A stretch of 64,000 nt of DNA from Amorphochlora amoebiformis (Eukaryota > Cercozoa > Chlorarachniophyceae), in assembly GCA_054601695.1 (NCBI GenBank), contig BAAHQB010000002.1, positions 930,001 to 994,000 on the forward strand, read 5' to 3'. The first letter of the stretch is position 1; the number at the start of each line of letters is the position of its first letter. The position numbers were made by a program, and so were the translations under genes. The notes under the pieces are model-generated. The model was given only the letters and a program-made list of their open reading frames with translations. It ran no database searches and had not been told where the DNA came from. This document shows positions 43,952-64,000 of this stretch, one piece after another.

Positions 43952-44669
43952 CTAGTATTCTTCTTGGTGCCACTGCCGAACAACCTCAAACACATTCGCT
44001 GCCACCGCAGCGGCCACGTTCAGAGAATTCTTCACCCCAAAGCAAGGAATTTGAACGAGCAGGTCGCATTGATCCATGACCTAGGTAGTATGTATACCTG
44101 CTATATCAACCTCTTTTTTTCAACTAGTGTGCGCATGCATAGAATATATGTATATGTATGTATGTATACATACATATATATATATATGTATATATGTGTA
44201 TATATGTATGTATATATTAAATGTGCGCACATTATTTTTTTTATTCCAATGTAGGGAGTGGGACATAACTGTATTTTGACGTAAATGTAGTATGTATCTA
44301 TACTTAGACATATCTAAATATTATGGAATATAAATATATTCATATATATACATATATATATATATATATGAATATGTACACATATCCACATTATAGATAT
44401 ATGTTTGATACCTCTGTGCAGATGCCAAACACCTCGTTTCCCACGACTAGGGCGGTTGGCTTCGGATATGAAACTGTATAGTAAATTTTATAACAATAGG
44501 TTTAAGCATATACATATTAATTATGTATGTAATATACTACATATTGCATCATATTATATTTTTGCTACTAAAAGCATATATATATTTTATACATACAAAA
44601 ACGTGTAATTTACACTCATATATTTAAATAGATATTATAATATGTATATATATATATACATACATATAT

Positions 44670-44748
<79 letters not shown>

Positions 44749-44971
44749 TCACCGTTAGAATACGACTTGCTCCTTGATGTCGTCTCCATTCCCACTACCA
44801 GATACCCCTATATATATCATATATATATATACATATATATCTATATATATATGTATATATAAATATATAAATATATGTTTTCACATATGAAAACATAGTC
44901 ATACACAAGTATAGAATATATATATATATAATTCTAGAATATACGTATATTGTATATTAATATACATACAC

Positions 44972-45038
<67 letters not shown>

Positions 45039-45067
45039 CATATACATATGTATATGTACACACACAT

Positions 45068-45122
<55 letters not shown>

Positions 45123-45205
45123 TGGATATGTACATTTATACACGCTGTATGTACATATAAATGCCTTTATACATATGTATTATAAGAAAACATTCATTGT
45201 ATATG

Positions 45206-45250
<45 letters not shown>

Positions 45251-45504
45251 ATATTTGTATCAAATGATATATATGTATACATTTATATGAGTATATAACA
45301 TAGACAAATATATATATATTATATATGTATATATATCTATATATCATATATATATATATAAATATATGTATATATATACATATATGTACATACATGTATA
45401 CATACATATATATATATATATAATATATATACACATATGCATGTGAATACGCATTCCATGTACTTATGTTATATGAATGCATACACAAAAATATATTTAT
45501 ATAT

Positions 45505-45535
<31 letters not shown>

Positions 45536-45572
45536 GTTTCATATAATGTGTGCATTAAAGATTCACTAACGT

Positions 45573-45618
<46 letters not shown>

Positions 45619-45817
45619 GTACAATTATTTATGAGTATATGTATAAATGTATCCATGTATATACAGTTCCACATAAAGTTTATGTCTTATATAGATGTAT
45701 ACGTCTATACATGTAAATGTATGTGCAATCATCGACCTCTTCCTTAAGATGCTTAACTGCCTCCAGAGTACTTGTGAAGTGCCTGGTATAAATACATATA
45801 CATATATATACATATAT

Positions 45818-45848
<31 letters not shown>

Positions 45849-45947
45849 TACATATATATATATATATATGTAATATTATCATATATATATATATATATAA
45901 TATTCATATGTATTATACTAAATGAGTATCAGCTATGTACGTATGTG

Positions 45948-45985
<38 letters not shown>

Positions 45986-46007
45986 AATACATTCTTTTAT
46001 ATGATAT

Positions 46008-46047
<40 letters not shown>

Positions 46048-47054
46048 TATCGTGTGTATCACACATGGACACCCTCATACATACATATGCATGCATACAT
46101 ACATGTATATGTATATGTATATAAATACATATTTGATATATTATATTATGCATGTATGAACTAGGTAAATAATATCATATGTATATAATATATATGTATA
46201 ATATTGTACAATATAACATGTGCAACAAGTGAAAATACTAGTAACACACAATATGGTATCTGCAAATACACACAATATATGCATATCTAATCACACATAA
46301 ATAAAAATATGTATGTATAAATATTTATGAATATCTATTTAGCCCTATTAGACATACATACATCGATATTGATACCTTGTAGGTACATATTCTTCAGCCC
46401 CCAGCGCCGTTTTATTTATCTAGTAAACCGAATCCCAAATACAAAACACACATAGAGATATTAGAAAGTTTGACACAGCAACACACGCACACACACACGG
46501 ACTATCTCTCACTGATCTCCAGGATCTCCACCGATCTCCAGCATTTCTATGACTATAGTTCCTATGCTTCTCATCGAGCTGTACCCTCTTGGACTATTTG
46601 TATCGCTGCTCTAACAACATATGTACGAATACATATGTATATATACGATCTATCTTTCTCCTTAGAAGAAACTTGAAATGGTTTGTTAGACGCATCACTG
46701 ACCTGAGGGTGGGGGGGATGAGGCGTGATCCCGCATGTGATGACCTAGCGTTCATGGATGTAATACATATTTCGTGAAGGTATGATGTATATGGAGAAAC
46801 GTTTGTATTATAAATCTATAGACATGTATTACCTTTTATATGTATAAATGCATATGCATGTATTTAAATTTATACATATGTAATGTATATAAGTACATCA
46901 AACATACGTATATATATACATATATATATATATATGTGTATATATATATATATGTATACATATCATATACACTATACATATACTTACGAAAATTTAAATA
47001 AAAATATACATGTATGTAACATGTACGTGGATACCTATACATTCGCACTTATAC

Positions 47055-47091
<37 letters not shown>

Positions 47092-48327
47092 ATCATAAAT
47101 ACATATATGTATGTAAGTACGTATATACATATATAAATATGTATGTGTAGATATGAGGATCTAGATATTATTATATATTGACAGGTGTGTGTATGGTATA
47201 CGTAAATTATAACAAGCATATGTAATGAGAGCATACATACATCCATGCATATATATATTACATACATAGAATATATATATATTTTTGGACATATAGATAG
47301 ACATGCATGTTATATGTACACATGCATATACTTTAATATCAGTATATATGTACATATATACATATATCTACGAAGTATAAATGTTTTACAAACACTAATG
47401 CACAAACAAACATTCACACACATGGTTCCCACCTGATGCACGGCCGCGGTCTCCGCCGTCCGAAAGATCTGACCGACATTAAAAGCAGACCGAACGTTGT
47501 CCAGCACAATCACCAGCTCGTGCCGATACTAGAAGAAAAAACAAAAAAGAGAACAATATTGAATTTTGCTGCTATTCTCTGTCCCACTTATACTATACAT
47601 GTATATAAAATATATATGTATATATATTTCTATTCTCTCTCTCCCTCTTCTTCTATCATCATCTAACGTTCGTTAGCTCTCTCTTTTAGATATGTATTCT
47701 CACTTTCTCCTCGGATGCAAACCTTCTCTTTCACTCTCACACTCTAAATATATATATGCATATGTGTATGTTACAAATTCCATTTATATATATATATATA
47801 TATACGTATATATATAATATATATATGTATATATATATACATATATATACACATATAAATATATTTGTATGTACACATATATACATATATATACATATAT
47901 ATATATATATATACATATAAATACACATATAAATGTATAAATATATATATATATAAAAATATATATATATATATATATATATATTGAGTTTACATGAGTA
48001 GACATAAAATATATATTGTGTACGTTTATACATGCGTAAATGTAGATATGAATGTACTCAATATACATACCTTGACTTGATTTTGAGCGTTATCTATGTT
48101 ACGGAGGTATGCTGCAAGCTTTGCCTGGATTAGTATATAAAATATCTATATTCATATACATTTGTACTTACAATACAAATACAAATGGAGTGTTCATATC
48201 CATTCCTACATATATATATATATATATATATATAATACACATACCAATATAACTATTATACATATATAATTATAAATACGTATGTATATACGCATACATG
48301 TATATATATATATATATACATATGTCC

Positions 48328-48368
<41 letters not shown>

Positions 48369-48620
48369 ATATATCTACGTATAAGTTACAACTTCATATA
48401 TACTCATATATATAACATTAACACCACATATGGGTAATTTAAATACACATATACATTCATATATATACACATAAGTACACATGTATGTCTACATGCATCA
48501 CATGCATCTCTAAACATATGTTTGTTGACATCTAACAGACCTTATGCTCCCTCTGCAGCATCATAATCTGAGCGGCTATAAGCTTCGCATGTTTCTTCAC
48601 GCTATGGACACTCGCTGAGA

Positions 48621-48652
<32 letters not shown>

Positions 48653-49044
48653 AAAGAGAGACCGAGAGTAAGGGGTACACAGAGAGCGAACGCGAACACG
48701 AGAAATTATTTGGTATGAAACACACTTGGTTTTTTATTAATATTGTATGCAGAATGGATAGCCTGGTTGGCCTGTATTCTCTCCTCCCCTTACTATTTCT
48801 CACTTTCCTCTTAAACTCTTTTGGTTCTTGAGGTACCTAGCTTGTGTAATTCTAGTCGATGGGAAGAGAAAGGATATTTAAGTTGATGTTGGATTAGACA
48901 CTACATACGTGCACACGAATGTATGAGTTATTGCTACAGCTGCATATATGACATACATATTTTACACACACACACACACATATGTATATATATATATATA
49001 TATATATTATGTTGAAATAATATGTATACATATGCATACATATG

Positions 49045-49080
<36 letters not shown>

Positions 49081-49307
49081 CAATTACATACATTTAGGAG
49101 GACAGAGATATGCAGATCGAGAAGAGAGGGAGAGGAAAGAGAGAAAAAGAGAGGGCTGAGGATCTTACCGGCGGTGGGTTTTGGGTATATAAAGCTCAGA
49201 TATGCCTTTTGGGCTGGGTTTCCAAGGCAATCCTGGTAATTGAAAAAATAAATACATATAGAAATATGTATATGTCTATACATTAATGTATACGTGTAAT
49301 ATATTTT

Positions 49308-49359
<52 letters not shown>

Positions 49360-49915
49360 GTACATACAAATCATATGTAAGGAGGAATAATACGATATAA
49401 AATAATAAGAGCATAATAATGTAATAATGCAAAAATAGTTATTACATTATATTATTAACATTATATCCTTATTATATTATAAATATGATATGATCTTATA
49501 TAATATGATATGATATAATATAATATAATATAATGTAATATAATATAGATATAACAATATGTAATTATAATTTCATATAATATAATGTACCCCGAAGCTA
49601 TCTTCGTCTCCCGCGACCTCTGACACGTTGACGCCTGTGATAGATAATTTAAATATATAATCATACACATATATAATATATTTATGTAACATTTTTAAAG
49701 ATGTATGATTATATCTTTAAATACATGATATATTTAAAGTGTATTACATACATGTGTAATATATGTACGCATACATGTGTACATGTTTGTGTATATTACA
49801 TCTGTACACACTAGTAATATATATATATTTTATATATATATATATATGCATGTATACATTTGCATATATGTATATATTTGCATATCTACGTATACACATA
49901 TACACACGTATATAA

Positions 49916-49946
<31 letters not shown>

Positions 49947-50664
49947 TGCATATAATATGTATTAAATATATAGATATATACATATATACATATATGTATA
50001 TTGAACATCATATACTATATATATATATTAATACCCTACCTATATTTGTATTATAATATCATATATCAGGTTAACACATAGATACAAACACATAAAAATG
50101 TACGTAAATATATACATATGTGTATATAAGTGTACTCATATATTACATAGTACAAAAATGTACATAAGGATACCATATTGACGCAGCGCTTGGTCTAAGA
50201 GGTCTTTCCTCTCCCCGGCATCCCCTATCCCTTCCCTGTGATAGTTTACCTAATACATGCATGTAATACTAATTATAATATGCAGATATATATTATTCAT
50301 GCATGTAGCTGGTTTTTTGTGTGTGTACATATCAGTCATGTAGTATATAAAAATAACATTAATTACCATATATAATTAGTCTTTCAATGCAGGTATATCA
50401 GTCTGTAATCTATATACATAATATTAAACATGCATACATATATAATATAATATGTATATATATATTATATATATTATATACACATATATATATGTATATA
50501 TATATATATATATATATGTACACTTTATAAATATGCACGCACACATACACACATGTATATATATATATATACACACACACATATATATGTATTATGTTCC
50601 ACTGGCATATTTACAAATATTCTTACACATATCTATAAACACACACATATATATATATATAGAT

Positions 50665-50696
<32 letters not shown>

Positions 50697-50700
50697 TATA

Positions 50701-50755
<55 letters not shown>

Positions 50756-51016
50756 CCTCGTGCACTTGCCGCCTCTCCTTGTTTTTCTTGGGCTGGAGAG
50801 TTGGTTAATAATCAATATTAATGCAAGCTCTCACATTACCACAATGTGACAGTTGATGTGCCTATGAATATATCATAAATATGTACACATATATATATAT
50901 ATATACATATATATATATGTATATGTATAGATATAAATATATATTCATATGTGTATATTTTATATATATTTATGTTCACAGAAATTAGACATATTATACC
51001 AGATATTTTTTGCCAT
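43952..51016 (-). CDS. SpoU/TrmH-family 2'-O-ribose methyltransferase, complete
   Basis: SPOUT-fold enzymes of this class transfer methyl from AdoMet to a ribose 2'-OH in tRNA or rRNA. Fourteen exons join in phase to 275 codons: 51000-51016 (ATG), 50757-50792, 50174-50235, 49591-49634, 49169-49232, 48541-48614, 48071-48124, 47433-47528, 46703-46744, 46376-46419, 45737-45782, 44753-44807, 44412-44473, 43952-44080 (TAG). Motif 1: [20 protein letters not shown], with the Asn and the catalytic-type Arg present. Then [19 protein letters not shown], a helix and strand [16 protein letters not shown], motif 2 [12 protein letters not shown], and motif 3 [20 protein letters not shown], which forms the AdoMet knot. 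About 110 N-terminal residues ([10 protein letters not shown], then FIYPKPTA and [14 protein letters not shown]) may bind RNA. Substrate cannot be told from sequence. It is convergent with NIP7. Confidence 0.93.
46530..46620 (-). mobile_element. Possible decayed SINE head
   Basis: On the minus strand, TTGTTAGAGCAGCGATACAA then TAGTCCAAGAG resembles the head of the elements at 18785-19031 and 29621. No B box is clear. It lies in a methyltransferase intron. Confidence 0.3.
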
Positions 51017-51255
51017 GGAGGGTTGCGCGGATCGTAATATCACTTGATTCTTCATTCCTACTGTATGTAATAGTGTATTTATATACGTTTACACACACAC
51101 ACAAAAACATATATATATATATATATATGTTACATTGATTTATTTACACCCATATATATATATATATACGTATATCTAAATATTCCTACAGATATGTGTG
51201 TAAATATGTATACATGTATGTAAGTACCAATATGAATATATGTTGTATTCATATA

Positions 51256-51301
<46 letters not shown>

Positions 51302-51397
51302 AGATCGTGTGTGATTTTTCCGTATGTATATATGCGTTAAAATGTATATTATATGCTATACTTGTACTCGGGTTGTTCTCATGTTCTACAACTCTAC
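51017..51397. other. Intergenic region between two minus-strand genes
   Basis: About 380 bp between the TGA of the upstream minus gene (51398-51400) and the methyltransferase ATG. Mostly (TA)n and related repeats. It must hold the methyltransferase promoter, but no motif stands out. Confidence 0.6.
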
Positions 51398-54245
<2,848 letters not shown>

Positions 54246-54342
54246 CTTTGAGTTAGAAATCTTAACTGTGTTACATTAATTTTCTATCTGTAAGAATCTC
54301 TTCCATCTCTGTCTCGCTCTGTTTACTATATATGTAAGTATA

Positions 54343-54393
<51 letters not shown>

Positions 54394-54427
54394 CCTTTTG
54401 TGAGTCCGAGTCCCCCGACGATTCAAA

Positions 54428-56700
<2,273 letters not shown>

Positions 56701-56839
56701 GTTGTATACAAATTTACCGAACTCTAGTTGAAGATCGCCAAGGTATACACCCCCATAGCCGCCGCTCAGTTTCTCGACTAGTATATCAATGCACACCATG
56801 ATAATCTGAGAACATAATTGTGTCGATACGAGCTGAGAA

Positions 56840-57938
56840 ATACCTATGTTGACTGCAGGAGTCTAATTGCTTCCCCCAGCTTTCCCACAGTCCCGTGAGC
56901 ATGTTGTTGCCATGCGGCATGAGAGCTGCCCGAGCCGTAAGCGGAGAGCTGAAGAAAAAGCGGAAGAATTAGCCCTTTTCCGTCGGGCGGCCTTTTAGGA
57001 CAGAGCAGAAACAACAGCAAGGGAGGAATGATTACATGTACAGGCAATGTAGAGGGCCGCGACAGCTTGTGGGATGGTTGTAAAGGCCAGGAAATGCCGA
57101 CGAAATGAATGACTTGTAGGTGATTTCCAAGGTCAAGGGTGAGGGAAAAACAACGTGAATATCCATTTGGACTGATTTAAAACCGTAACCTTGAGCGTAG
57201 GAAGCACCGACGCGTGAGTAGACCTGCCATTAGAAGGGTGAATGACACACGAAGCCGCCGCCCGATTGACATCCATAATGTGTCACCCCGCGTGACAGGC
57301 AAGGTCATGCGTGACCTCTCATGACCATCACGCAAGACATCCAAGTCATACCCGGAATCCACGGAACCCACCAGTTGTCAGAACGTAGAATGACTCCCGC
57401 GAGTTTTGAGGGTTGGAGGGGAAAGATTTGGGGGCGATGAGGATATTCCTCGAGTGTAGATATGACGAGCGATCTGGATCAAGGCTTTGCTTGCGCAAAA
57501 GAAGATGCAGATGGGTGAGATTTGAGTATTTGGGTTTTATGAGTCAAACCTGTCCGGAGATACACTCTAGAAGCCCACGAACACCATACATATGTCAAGC
57601 GAACGCTCTTGTACAAGTCCAGTACATATAGTCTCACGGGCCATGATATCCCTCAATGGTCTTCTGCAAGGCTAGGCTGCTGTCCTTGCCCTGATACATG
57701 TCACAAAGATTAAGAAGGAAAGACGAAGAGGGGAGACCTTGTATGCCATAGACAGTCCCAGTTGAGTAAAATCTAGCGAAGGAAAGGGAGAAGTCAGAGA
57801 GAAGATACCCATAATACGCACCACAGGCAGATACAGGTCGAAACAATATGACAGGTGATGCGTGTACAGTGTTCCACGTGTAATATGTGTGGATGTGCCG
57901 ATAGGTTGGATATGGAGAAGGGAAGATTGTTTCATCAT
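56840..57938 (-). CDS. Possible BRO1-domain-like gene (tentative)
   Basis: A GC-balanced block without TA repeats. From a minus-strand ATG at 57938, four exons join in phase: 57818-57938 (MMKQSSLLHIQPIG...), 57738-57772 (FTQLGLSMAYK, after a strong pyrimidine tract), 57638-57690 (GKDSSLALQKTIEGYHG), 57550-57566 (PVYLRT). Further minus segments with splice-like borders are about 57055-57124 (FLAFTTIPQAVAALYIA) and about 56843-56942 (SSHAAWQQHAHGTVGKLGEA). The order, short helix-helix-YLR, then AVAALYIA, then GKxGEAI, resembles the BRO1 domain of ESCRT-associated ALIX/BROX proteins. The N-terminus is shorter than in BRO1 proteins, and the last segment ends in TAG at its donor, so the model is incomplete or a pseudogene. 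Open frames on plus in 57180-57630 are the competing reading. Confidence 0.35.
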
Positions 57939-58181
57939 GTTTTATTTATCAGTTGTGTTTTCAGGGCAACCTTGCGATATTGATATTTGGGGGGATCCTC
58001 GCTCTGCAGACTCGGTTGGGTTATCTATTTGAAAATGTAACATGCATAAATTTGTATGAAATACAAAGAAACTCTACTAGTGACAGTTTGTATTATATAT
58101 TGGTGCATTGTATATAGGTTTACTTGTGTACTTACATATACGACATATTTATATATGTATTATATATTATATAATGATAAC

Positions 58182-58237
<56 letters not shown>

Positions 58238-58324
58238 ATATATATATATGTATATATATATATATACTATACATATGTACATATATATTTATATAATATA
58301 TATATATATATATGTATACTAATA

Positions 58325-58390
<66 letters not shown>

Positions 58391-58428
58391 TATATACATA
58401 CTTACATGCATACATACATATATATGTA

Positions 58429-58462
<34 letters not shown>

Positions 58463-58501
58463 AATGTATATATATATATATATGTATATATATATACATG
58501 T

Positions 58502-58542
<41 letters not shown>

Positions 58543-58789
58543 TGTGTATAATATACATATATATATATATATATCCCAATAACACAAGCATAAGTGCATC
58601 ACTTTTTGCGACTGCTGAGGTTTTATTCTCAACACGCTCTCCGCTTTCTCTTTTCCTCTCTCTTCCCAATTCCCCTCACTTCTCTATTCATCTCGCTCTC
58701 TCCAACCCTCTACCCAATCCTTAGCAAAACTCTCCATTAATCACTAAGGGACTATCAAACCACTTTGTAAACTTATTTCAACCTTCTAG
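57939..58789. other. Intergenic or first-intron region upstream of the last plus gene
   Basis: 57960-58020 is open on both strands (plus GNLAILIFGGILALQT, minus SEDPPKYQYRK). 58170-58575 is (TA)n. 58620-58785 is pyrimidine-rich and leads into the acceptor CAACCTTCTAG of exon 58790, so part of this stretch is intron and a first exon of the plus gene remains unseen. Confidence 0.5.
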
Positions 58790-58906
58790 GAGGCGGAAAG
58801 CCACTTCGTATGATATCTTGCTCAGGGGCTACTATTATGGAGATATCCTGGTCAATTCTGACGATGTTGACGATGGATGGGTATGTATATTTCCATACTT
58901 GTATGT

Positions 58907-58943
<37 letters not shown>

Positions 58944-59001
58944 TATATGTATATTTAAACGTATACATGTACTATTACATACATACATACATACACACTC
59001 A

Positions 59002-59053
<52 letters not shown>

Positions 59054-59131
59054 ATATAGAATGAATAAATATATCTGACATACACGTAATTTTAATGCAG
59101 ATATGTATACCTATTTCCACACATTTAGATA

Positions 59132-59173
<42 letters not shown>

Positions 59174-59218
59174 ATGTAAAACATATATATATATATATAT
59201 CTATAATATATATATACA

Positions 59219-59260
<42 letters not shown>

Positions 59261-59290
59261 GTATATATATATATATATATATATATCTAT

Positions 59291-59323
<33 letters not shown>

Positions 59324-59438
59324 ATTTACGTGTTATATCTGCAGTAACTTACACAGGCACCAGTTCAGAAGCCAGATCAATTCGATTGGAACACAATTGA
59401 CAAGTAACCCTCAAAATATATACATGTATATATATATA

Positions 59439-59500
<62 letters not shown>

Positions 59501-59563
59501 CTGTGTATGTATGTATACCTTTGCTTCCCCACTGTTTCTTTTTACATGATGAGTAATAAAACA

Positions 59564-59608
<45 letters not shown>

Positions 59609-59703
59609 GCATGTATAACATAAATTACTCAAACGTAACCCTCAAAACATATACATATATACACATACATATATATATATATATAATATATATATATATA
59701 TAT

Positions 59704-59734
<31 letters not shown>

Positions 59735-59875
59735 CATACATATATATATATATATATATTATAATATTTTTATGTGTATATGTAATATATATATACATAT
59801 AAAGCATACTTCTAAGTACAACATATACATGTATACATATGTACATACTACGTAATCTTACACACATGTATATGA

Positions 59876-59906
<31 letters not shown>

Positions 59907-59986
59907 TACATATATATGTATGTGTCTATGTATGTATGTATACATTGCTTCCCCACTGTTTCTTTTACATGATGAGTAATAAAACA

Positions 59987-60020
<34 letters not shown>

Positions 60021-60347
60021 TGTATAACATAAATTACTCAAACTTTTAGTACGTTGAGAAAGGATGGAGACTACTCAGGGTCGGAGACTGGAGAGACTGC
60101 TTCTGTGTGTTTCCACACACCTCTCCACTCTCTCTCGCCTCTCTCTCCCCTCTCTCCTTTCCCCTCTCCTCTCTCTTATCTCTCTCGTCGCTCTCTCACA
60201 CATATGCTTATGAATCTACACATACATTTGTATACTTAGACATATATAATCTATACATACATTATTTACACATAGTTAAAGCTTAGCGAAGTCCAATCCA
60301 GCATTTCTACACCATCAGGTGTAATGACGTATTCATATTATATGGAT

Positions 60348-60390
<43 letters not shown>

Positions 60391-60848
60391 ATATATATAT
60401 ATGATGTATTTATATGCATATATATACATTGTATATATATATATATATACATATATGTGTATATATACATATGTTTTGATGTATGAATTGAAATATTTAA
60501 ATTTGAAACCATCTTTAGCATGTTATATATTCACATATGTTCACATTTAGACATTGAGATACATAGCATGCATGGATTTTGATTCATATAATATACATGT
60601 AATATATGTGCACGGTTTATCGCAACCGATTTTCTGTCGGTTCTTTTTTTCTTCTCTTTCACTACGATATGTGAATCTTGACATTCCAATCCAACAATTC
60701 TTCCGCTTTTCAGACAGCTCAAGCCGCCTTGGGGACCCGTTAGATCTCGAAATGAGTCAGAATGTTCTTTATACATATACACATCTTCATATATATATTA
60801 TATGTGTCTCGTATGTATGTGAAATTTGTATGTTCATACTAAAATAGG

Positions 60849-60883
<35 letters not shown>

Positions 60884-61024
60884 TGTATATATGTATTGAT
60901 ATATATATATATATATATATGTATGTATTATACACCAATATATGTATTATTTATACACCTGTACAATACAATTTGCATATTTCATATTTATGAATGTGTC
61001 ATGTGTATTTTGTTTTACATGTGT

Positions 61025-61073
<49 letters not shown>

Positions 61074-61332
61074 GTGGGTATATACATGTATACACAAAAA
61101 TGTACGTATATATATGTATAATAAACAGATATATATATATATATATACATACATACATATATATATACACATATGCATGTATAATAATCATATACGTATG
61201 CGATAATTATGTGTATGCACATAAACATACATTATATACATACATATATATACATATATATATATATATATTTATGTACATATATATCTATATAATATAT
61301 TATGAGTATATATATATACATATATAATATAC

Positions 61333-61366
<34 letters not shown>

Positions 61367-61662
61367 GTATATATATAAAAAATATATGTATATATACATA
61401 TATGTATATCCTATAGATTCAAGCTCGACCGTTGAAATCGACTATCGAAAACTCGAGCCTGAATTCGCGTAACACTTACTACTGTCGTTGTATGTTCAGT
61501 TTATCTCTACACGTTCACTTATCTCTGTATGTTCATTTCATCTGCGTACTATTTGATTTTTGCTTTTGCTCAGGGGCTCCACAGTATGGGACTACATGGT
61601 AGAGGAATTGAGATTGGTAATATTTTCAAACATTGTACGTAATATATATATGTATATATCTG

Positions 61663-61699
<37 letters not shown>

Positions 61700-62050
61700 C
61701 TATATATATATATATATATTTATATATACATATATATATAAACATGTACATAAATAAAAATTGCATTCACATAGATATATTTATATATTTATAATATATA
61801 TATATATATATATAATGTCTGTGGATATGTCTATATGTGTGATTATATTTGTATTATATACGTATATTTTTATATACATGTAGATACATATATATATATA
61901 TATATGCATTATATGTGTATATACATATATATGTATGGATATTTACGTATTATATGTATATATACATACAATTTATACATTCAGTATGTGTATACTTTCA
62001 TTGTGCATATGATCGGATAAATATGCACACAAATATATTTATATGTATGT

Positions 62051-62092
<42 letters not shown>

Positions 62093-62152
62093 TACATATA
62101 CATATAGTTTATATATTTAGGTATGTAATATATATATATATATATATTTATT

Positions 62153-62193
<41 letters not shown>

Positions 62194-62194
62194 A

Positions 62195-62225
<31 letters not shown>

Positions 62226-62280
62226 TTATCTTTATGCATGTACATTCATACATGCACGATGTATACGTATATAATACATA

Positions 62281-62320
<40 letters not shown>

Positions 62321-62648
62321 GATGTAATTTTTTTATCAATACACACATACATACCAGAAACAAGTAAAGGCACTTGAGCTCGAGTACAAGAAGCAATCAA
62401 AGGTACGAATCGTACAAAGCCTTTCGTACATACATGTGTATAGATATGTATGGTTTAGGCATGTGCGTTTCACGCACGTATAGATATCCCTTAAAAACCG
62501 TAAATATTTGGGAGTATTATGCATAACATATTTAAGCAGACTTTTGCTAAATGCATGCATGTATGTATATACGCATATTGTAAATATGTATATTATGTAT
62601 TCATATATATATATATATATATATATATAGAAACATTTATACATATAT

Positions 62649-62693
<45 letters not shown>

Positions 62694-62942
62694 TGTAGAT
62701 ATATGTTATTTATCTAGGAATATATGATTATTAATATGTATATGTTTATATACATTTGTAATATGAGAATGTATGTAATATGCATTATAATTTACGTATA
62801 CATATATTAAAATGGATATATCTCTACTCTTTCATAGGTGATGGAAGATGCTCTAGCCGACCCAAACAATAAGCTGCTGGGTGAACGAAAATTATAATTA
62901 CAGATGTGCAAAATACAATATATATATATATATGTACATACA

Positions 62943-63005
<63 letters not shown>

Positions 63006-63156
63006 GCAAATATATATATTATATATATCATATATATATATATATATATACATACATATATATTATGTATATATACAATTCGTGCAAGTGTTTTCACATG
63101 CATGTTTACCATATATTTACATATATTCACACAAAGATTTATATGTAATTTACATA

Positions 63157-63189
<33 letters not shown>

Positions 63190-63218
63190 TGTATACATAT
63201 ATATATAATATATATATA

Positions 63219-63271
<53 letters not shown>

Positions 63272-63406
63272 GTTTAAATATATTTGGATGTGCACACAAG
63301 TAAAAACACACAAGCACCCTTTTATACATACACATATCATTTGCATAAATGTTATATATTGTATATAGTATATATATATATATATATATATGTATGCATG
63401 TATATG

Positions 63407-63457
<51 letters not shown>

Positions 63458-63604
63458 ATGAATATGTATGTGTACATATGTATATAATCACTAATTCACA
63501 TACGTAGTTATGTACATATATTACGTATACACACAAATACGCAACCATATATATATATTTACATATATATATATATATATATATACATAGATATACATAT
63601 ATAA

Positions 63605-63643
<39 letters not shown>

Positions 63644-63654
63644 ATGTAACATAT

Positions 63655-63721
<67 letters not shown>

Positions 63722-63908
63722 ACATATACACATACATATATATATATGTTTATATATATATATATATATGTTAAACCATGAATTAGGAGCCGAAATTCTC
63801 GATAAAGACTTACCTCCCGAGGCGTGGGACAACTTTACCAAGGTACAAATGTCGTGCACATAAATTAAAACACACACATATATATATATATATATATGCA
63901 CATATATG

Positions 63909-63981
<73 letters not shown>

Positions 63982-64000
63982 AATATACATGTACATATAT
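58790..64000 (+). CDS. Unrecognised multi-exon protein, partial at both ends
   Basis: Seven exons join in one frame: 58790-58880 ([20 protein letters not shown], then [10 protein letters not shown]), 59357-59403 ([15 protein letters not shown]), 60050-60106 ([18 protein letters not shown]), 61574-61616 ([14 protein letters not shown]), 62358-62402 ([15 protein letters not shown]), 62838-62880 ([14 protein letters not shown]), 63787-63842 ([18 protein letters not shown]). The first exon needs an upstream partner (it begins with one base of a codon), and a donor GTACAA at 63843 shows the gene leaves the window. The region from WDYMVEEL to KKQSKVMEDAL is a likely amphipathic helix or coiled coil. 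No family recognised. Confidence 0.62.
59404..60046 (+). repeat. Tandem duplication within one intron
   Basis: Unit 1 (59404-59634) and unit 2 (59635-60044) share GTAACCCTCAAAA at the start, TTGCTTCCCCACTGTTTCTT then TACATGATGAGTAATAAAAC in the middle, and TATAACATAAATTACTCAAAC at the end. They differ mainly in TA-tract length. Unit 1 begins exactly at the donor GTAACC of exon 59357-59403. Confidence 0.9.

Noticed and set aside
57177-57631. Open frames on both strands in the GC-balanced block as separate intronless genes
   Set aside because: Overlapping on opposite strands, no recognised domain, and short; kept only as part of the tentative minus gene region.
60714-60745. Plus exon TAQAALGT after the acceptor CTTTTCAG
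   Set aside because: Including it breaks the phase between exons 60050-60106 and 61574-61616, which join directly in frame.

Overview
The window is nuclear DNA from an intron-dense, AT-rich microbial eukaryote; I cannot name the species. Support for a eukaryote: spliced homologues of SPB4/DDX55, ARF, NIP7 and a SpoU rRNA/tRNA methyltransferase, GT-AG introns throughout, the standard stop codons TAA, TAG and TGA all in use, TTAGGG-type telomere-like repeats, and tRNA-derived SINE-like elements. Coding exons are tiny islands (mostly 17-130 nt) of balanced composition, set in introns made largely of (TA)n microsatellite. Almost every long open frame consisting of Ile-Tyr or Thr-His repeats is a microsatellite artefact, so genes were built exon by exon from acceptor, donor, reading phase and protein motif.

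Layout. (1) <524-15469, plus: DEAD-box RNA helicase of the SPB4/DDX55 type, 5' end outside the window. (2) 15741-21227, minus: complete ARF-family GTPase, 11 exons, 182 codons including stop. (3) 21770-31565, plus: secreted or membrane-anchored NHL-repeat beta-propeller, 21 exons, 395 aa, divergent from ARF. (4) about 32602-38405, plus: unrecognised protein with a duplicated 24-nt cassette exon. (5) 40103-40466, minus: 55-aa hypothetical gene, head-to-head with (6) 40706-43428, plus: NIP7. (7) 43952-51016, minus: SpoU-class methyltransferase, 14 exons, 274 aa, convergent with NIP7. (8) 51398 to at least 54245, minus: unrecognised protein, C-terminal six exons resolved. (9) about 56840-57938, minus: possible BRO1-domain-like gene, tentative. 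(10) 58790 to >63842, plus: unrecognised gene running out of the window.

Three of the recognised genes (SPB4, NIP7, SpoU methyltransferase) belong to ribosome or RNA maturation, although they are not an operon and lie on different strands. The most interesting non-genic signal is that telomere-like CCCTAA arrays lie inside introns and, with one clear exception, always run so that the pre-mRNA carries CCCUAAC, which contains the CUAAC branch-point consensus; the array strand flips when the gene strand flips. Other structure includes palindromic copies of a 3' splice site in NIP7, several tandem duplications inside introns, and a 700-bp purine tract in an ARF intron.
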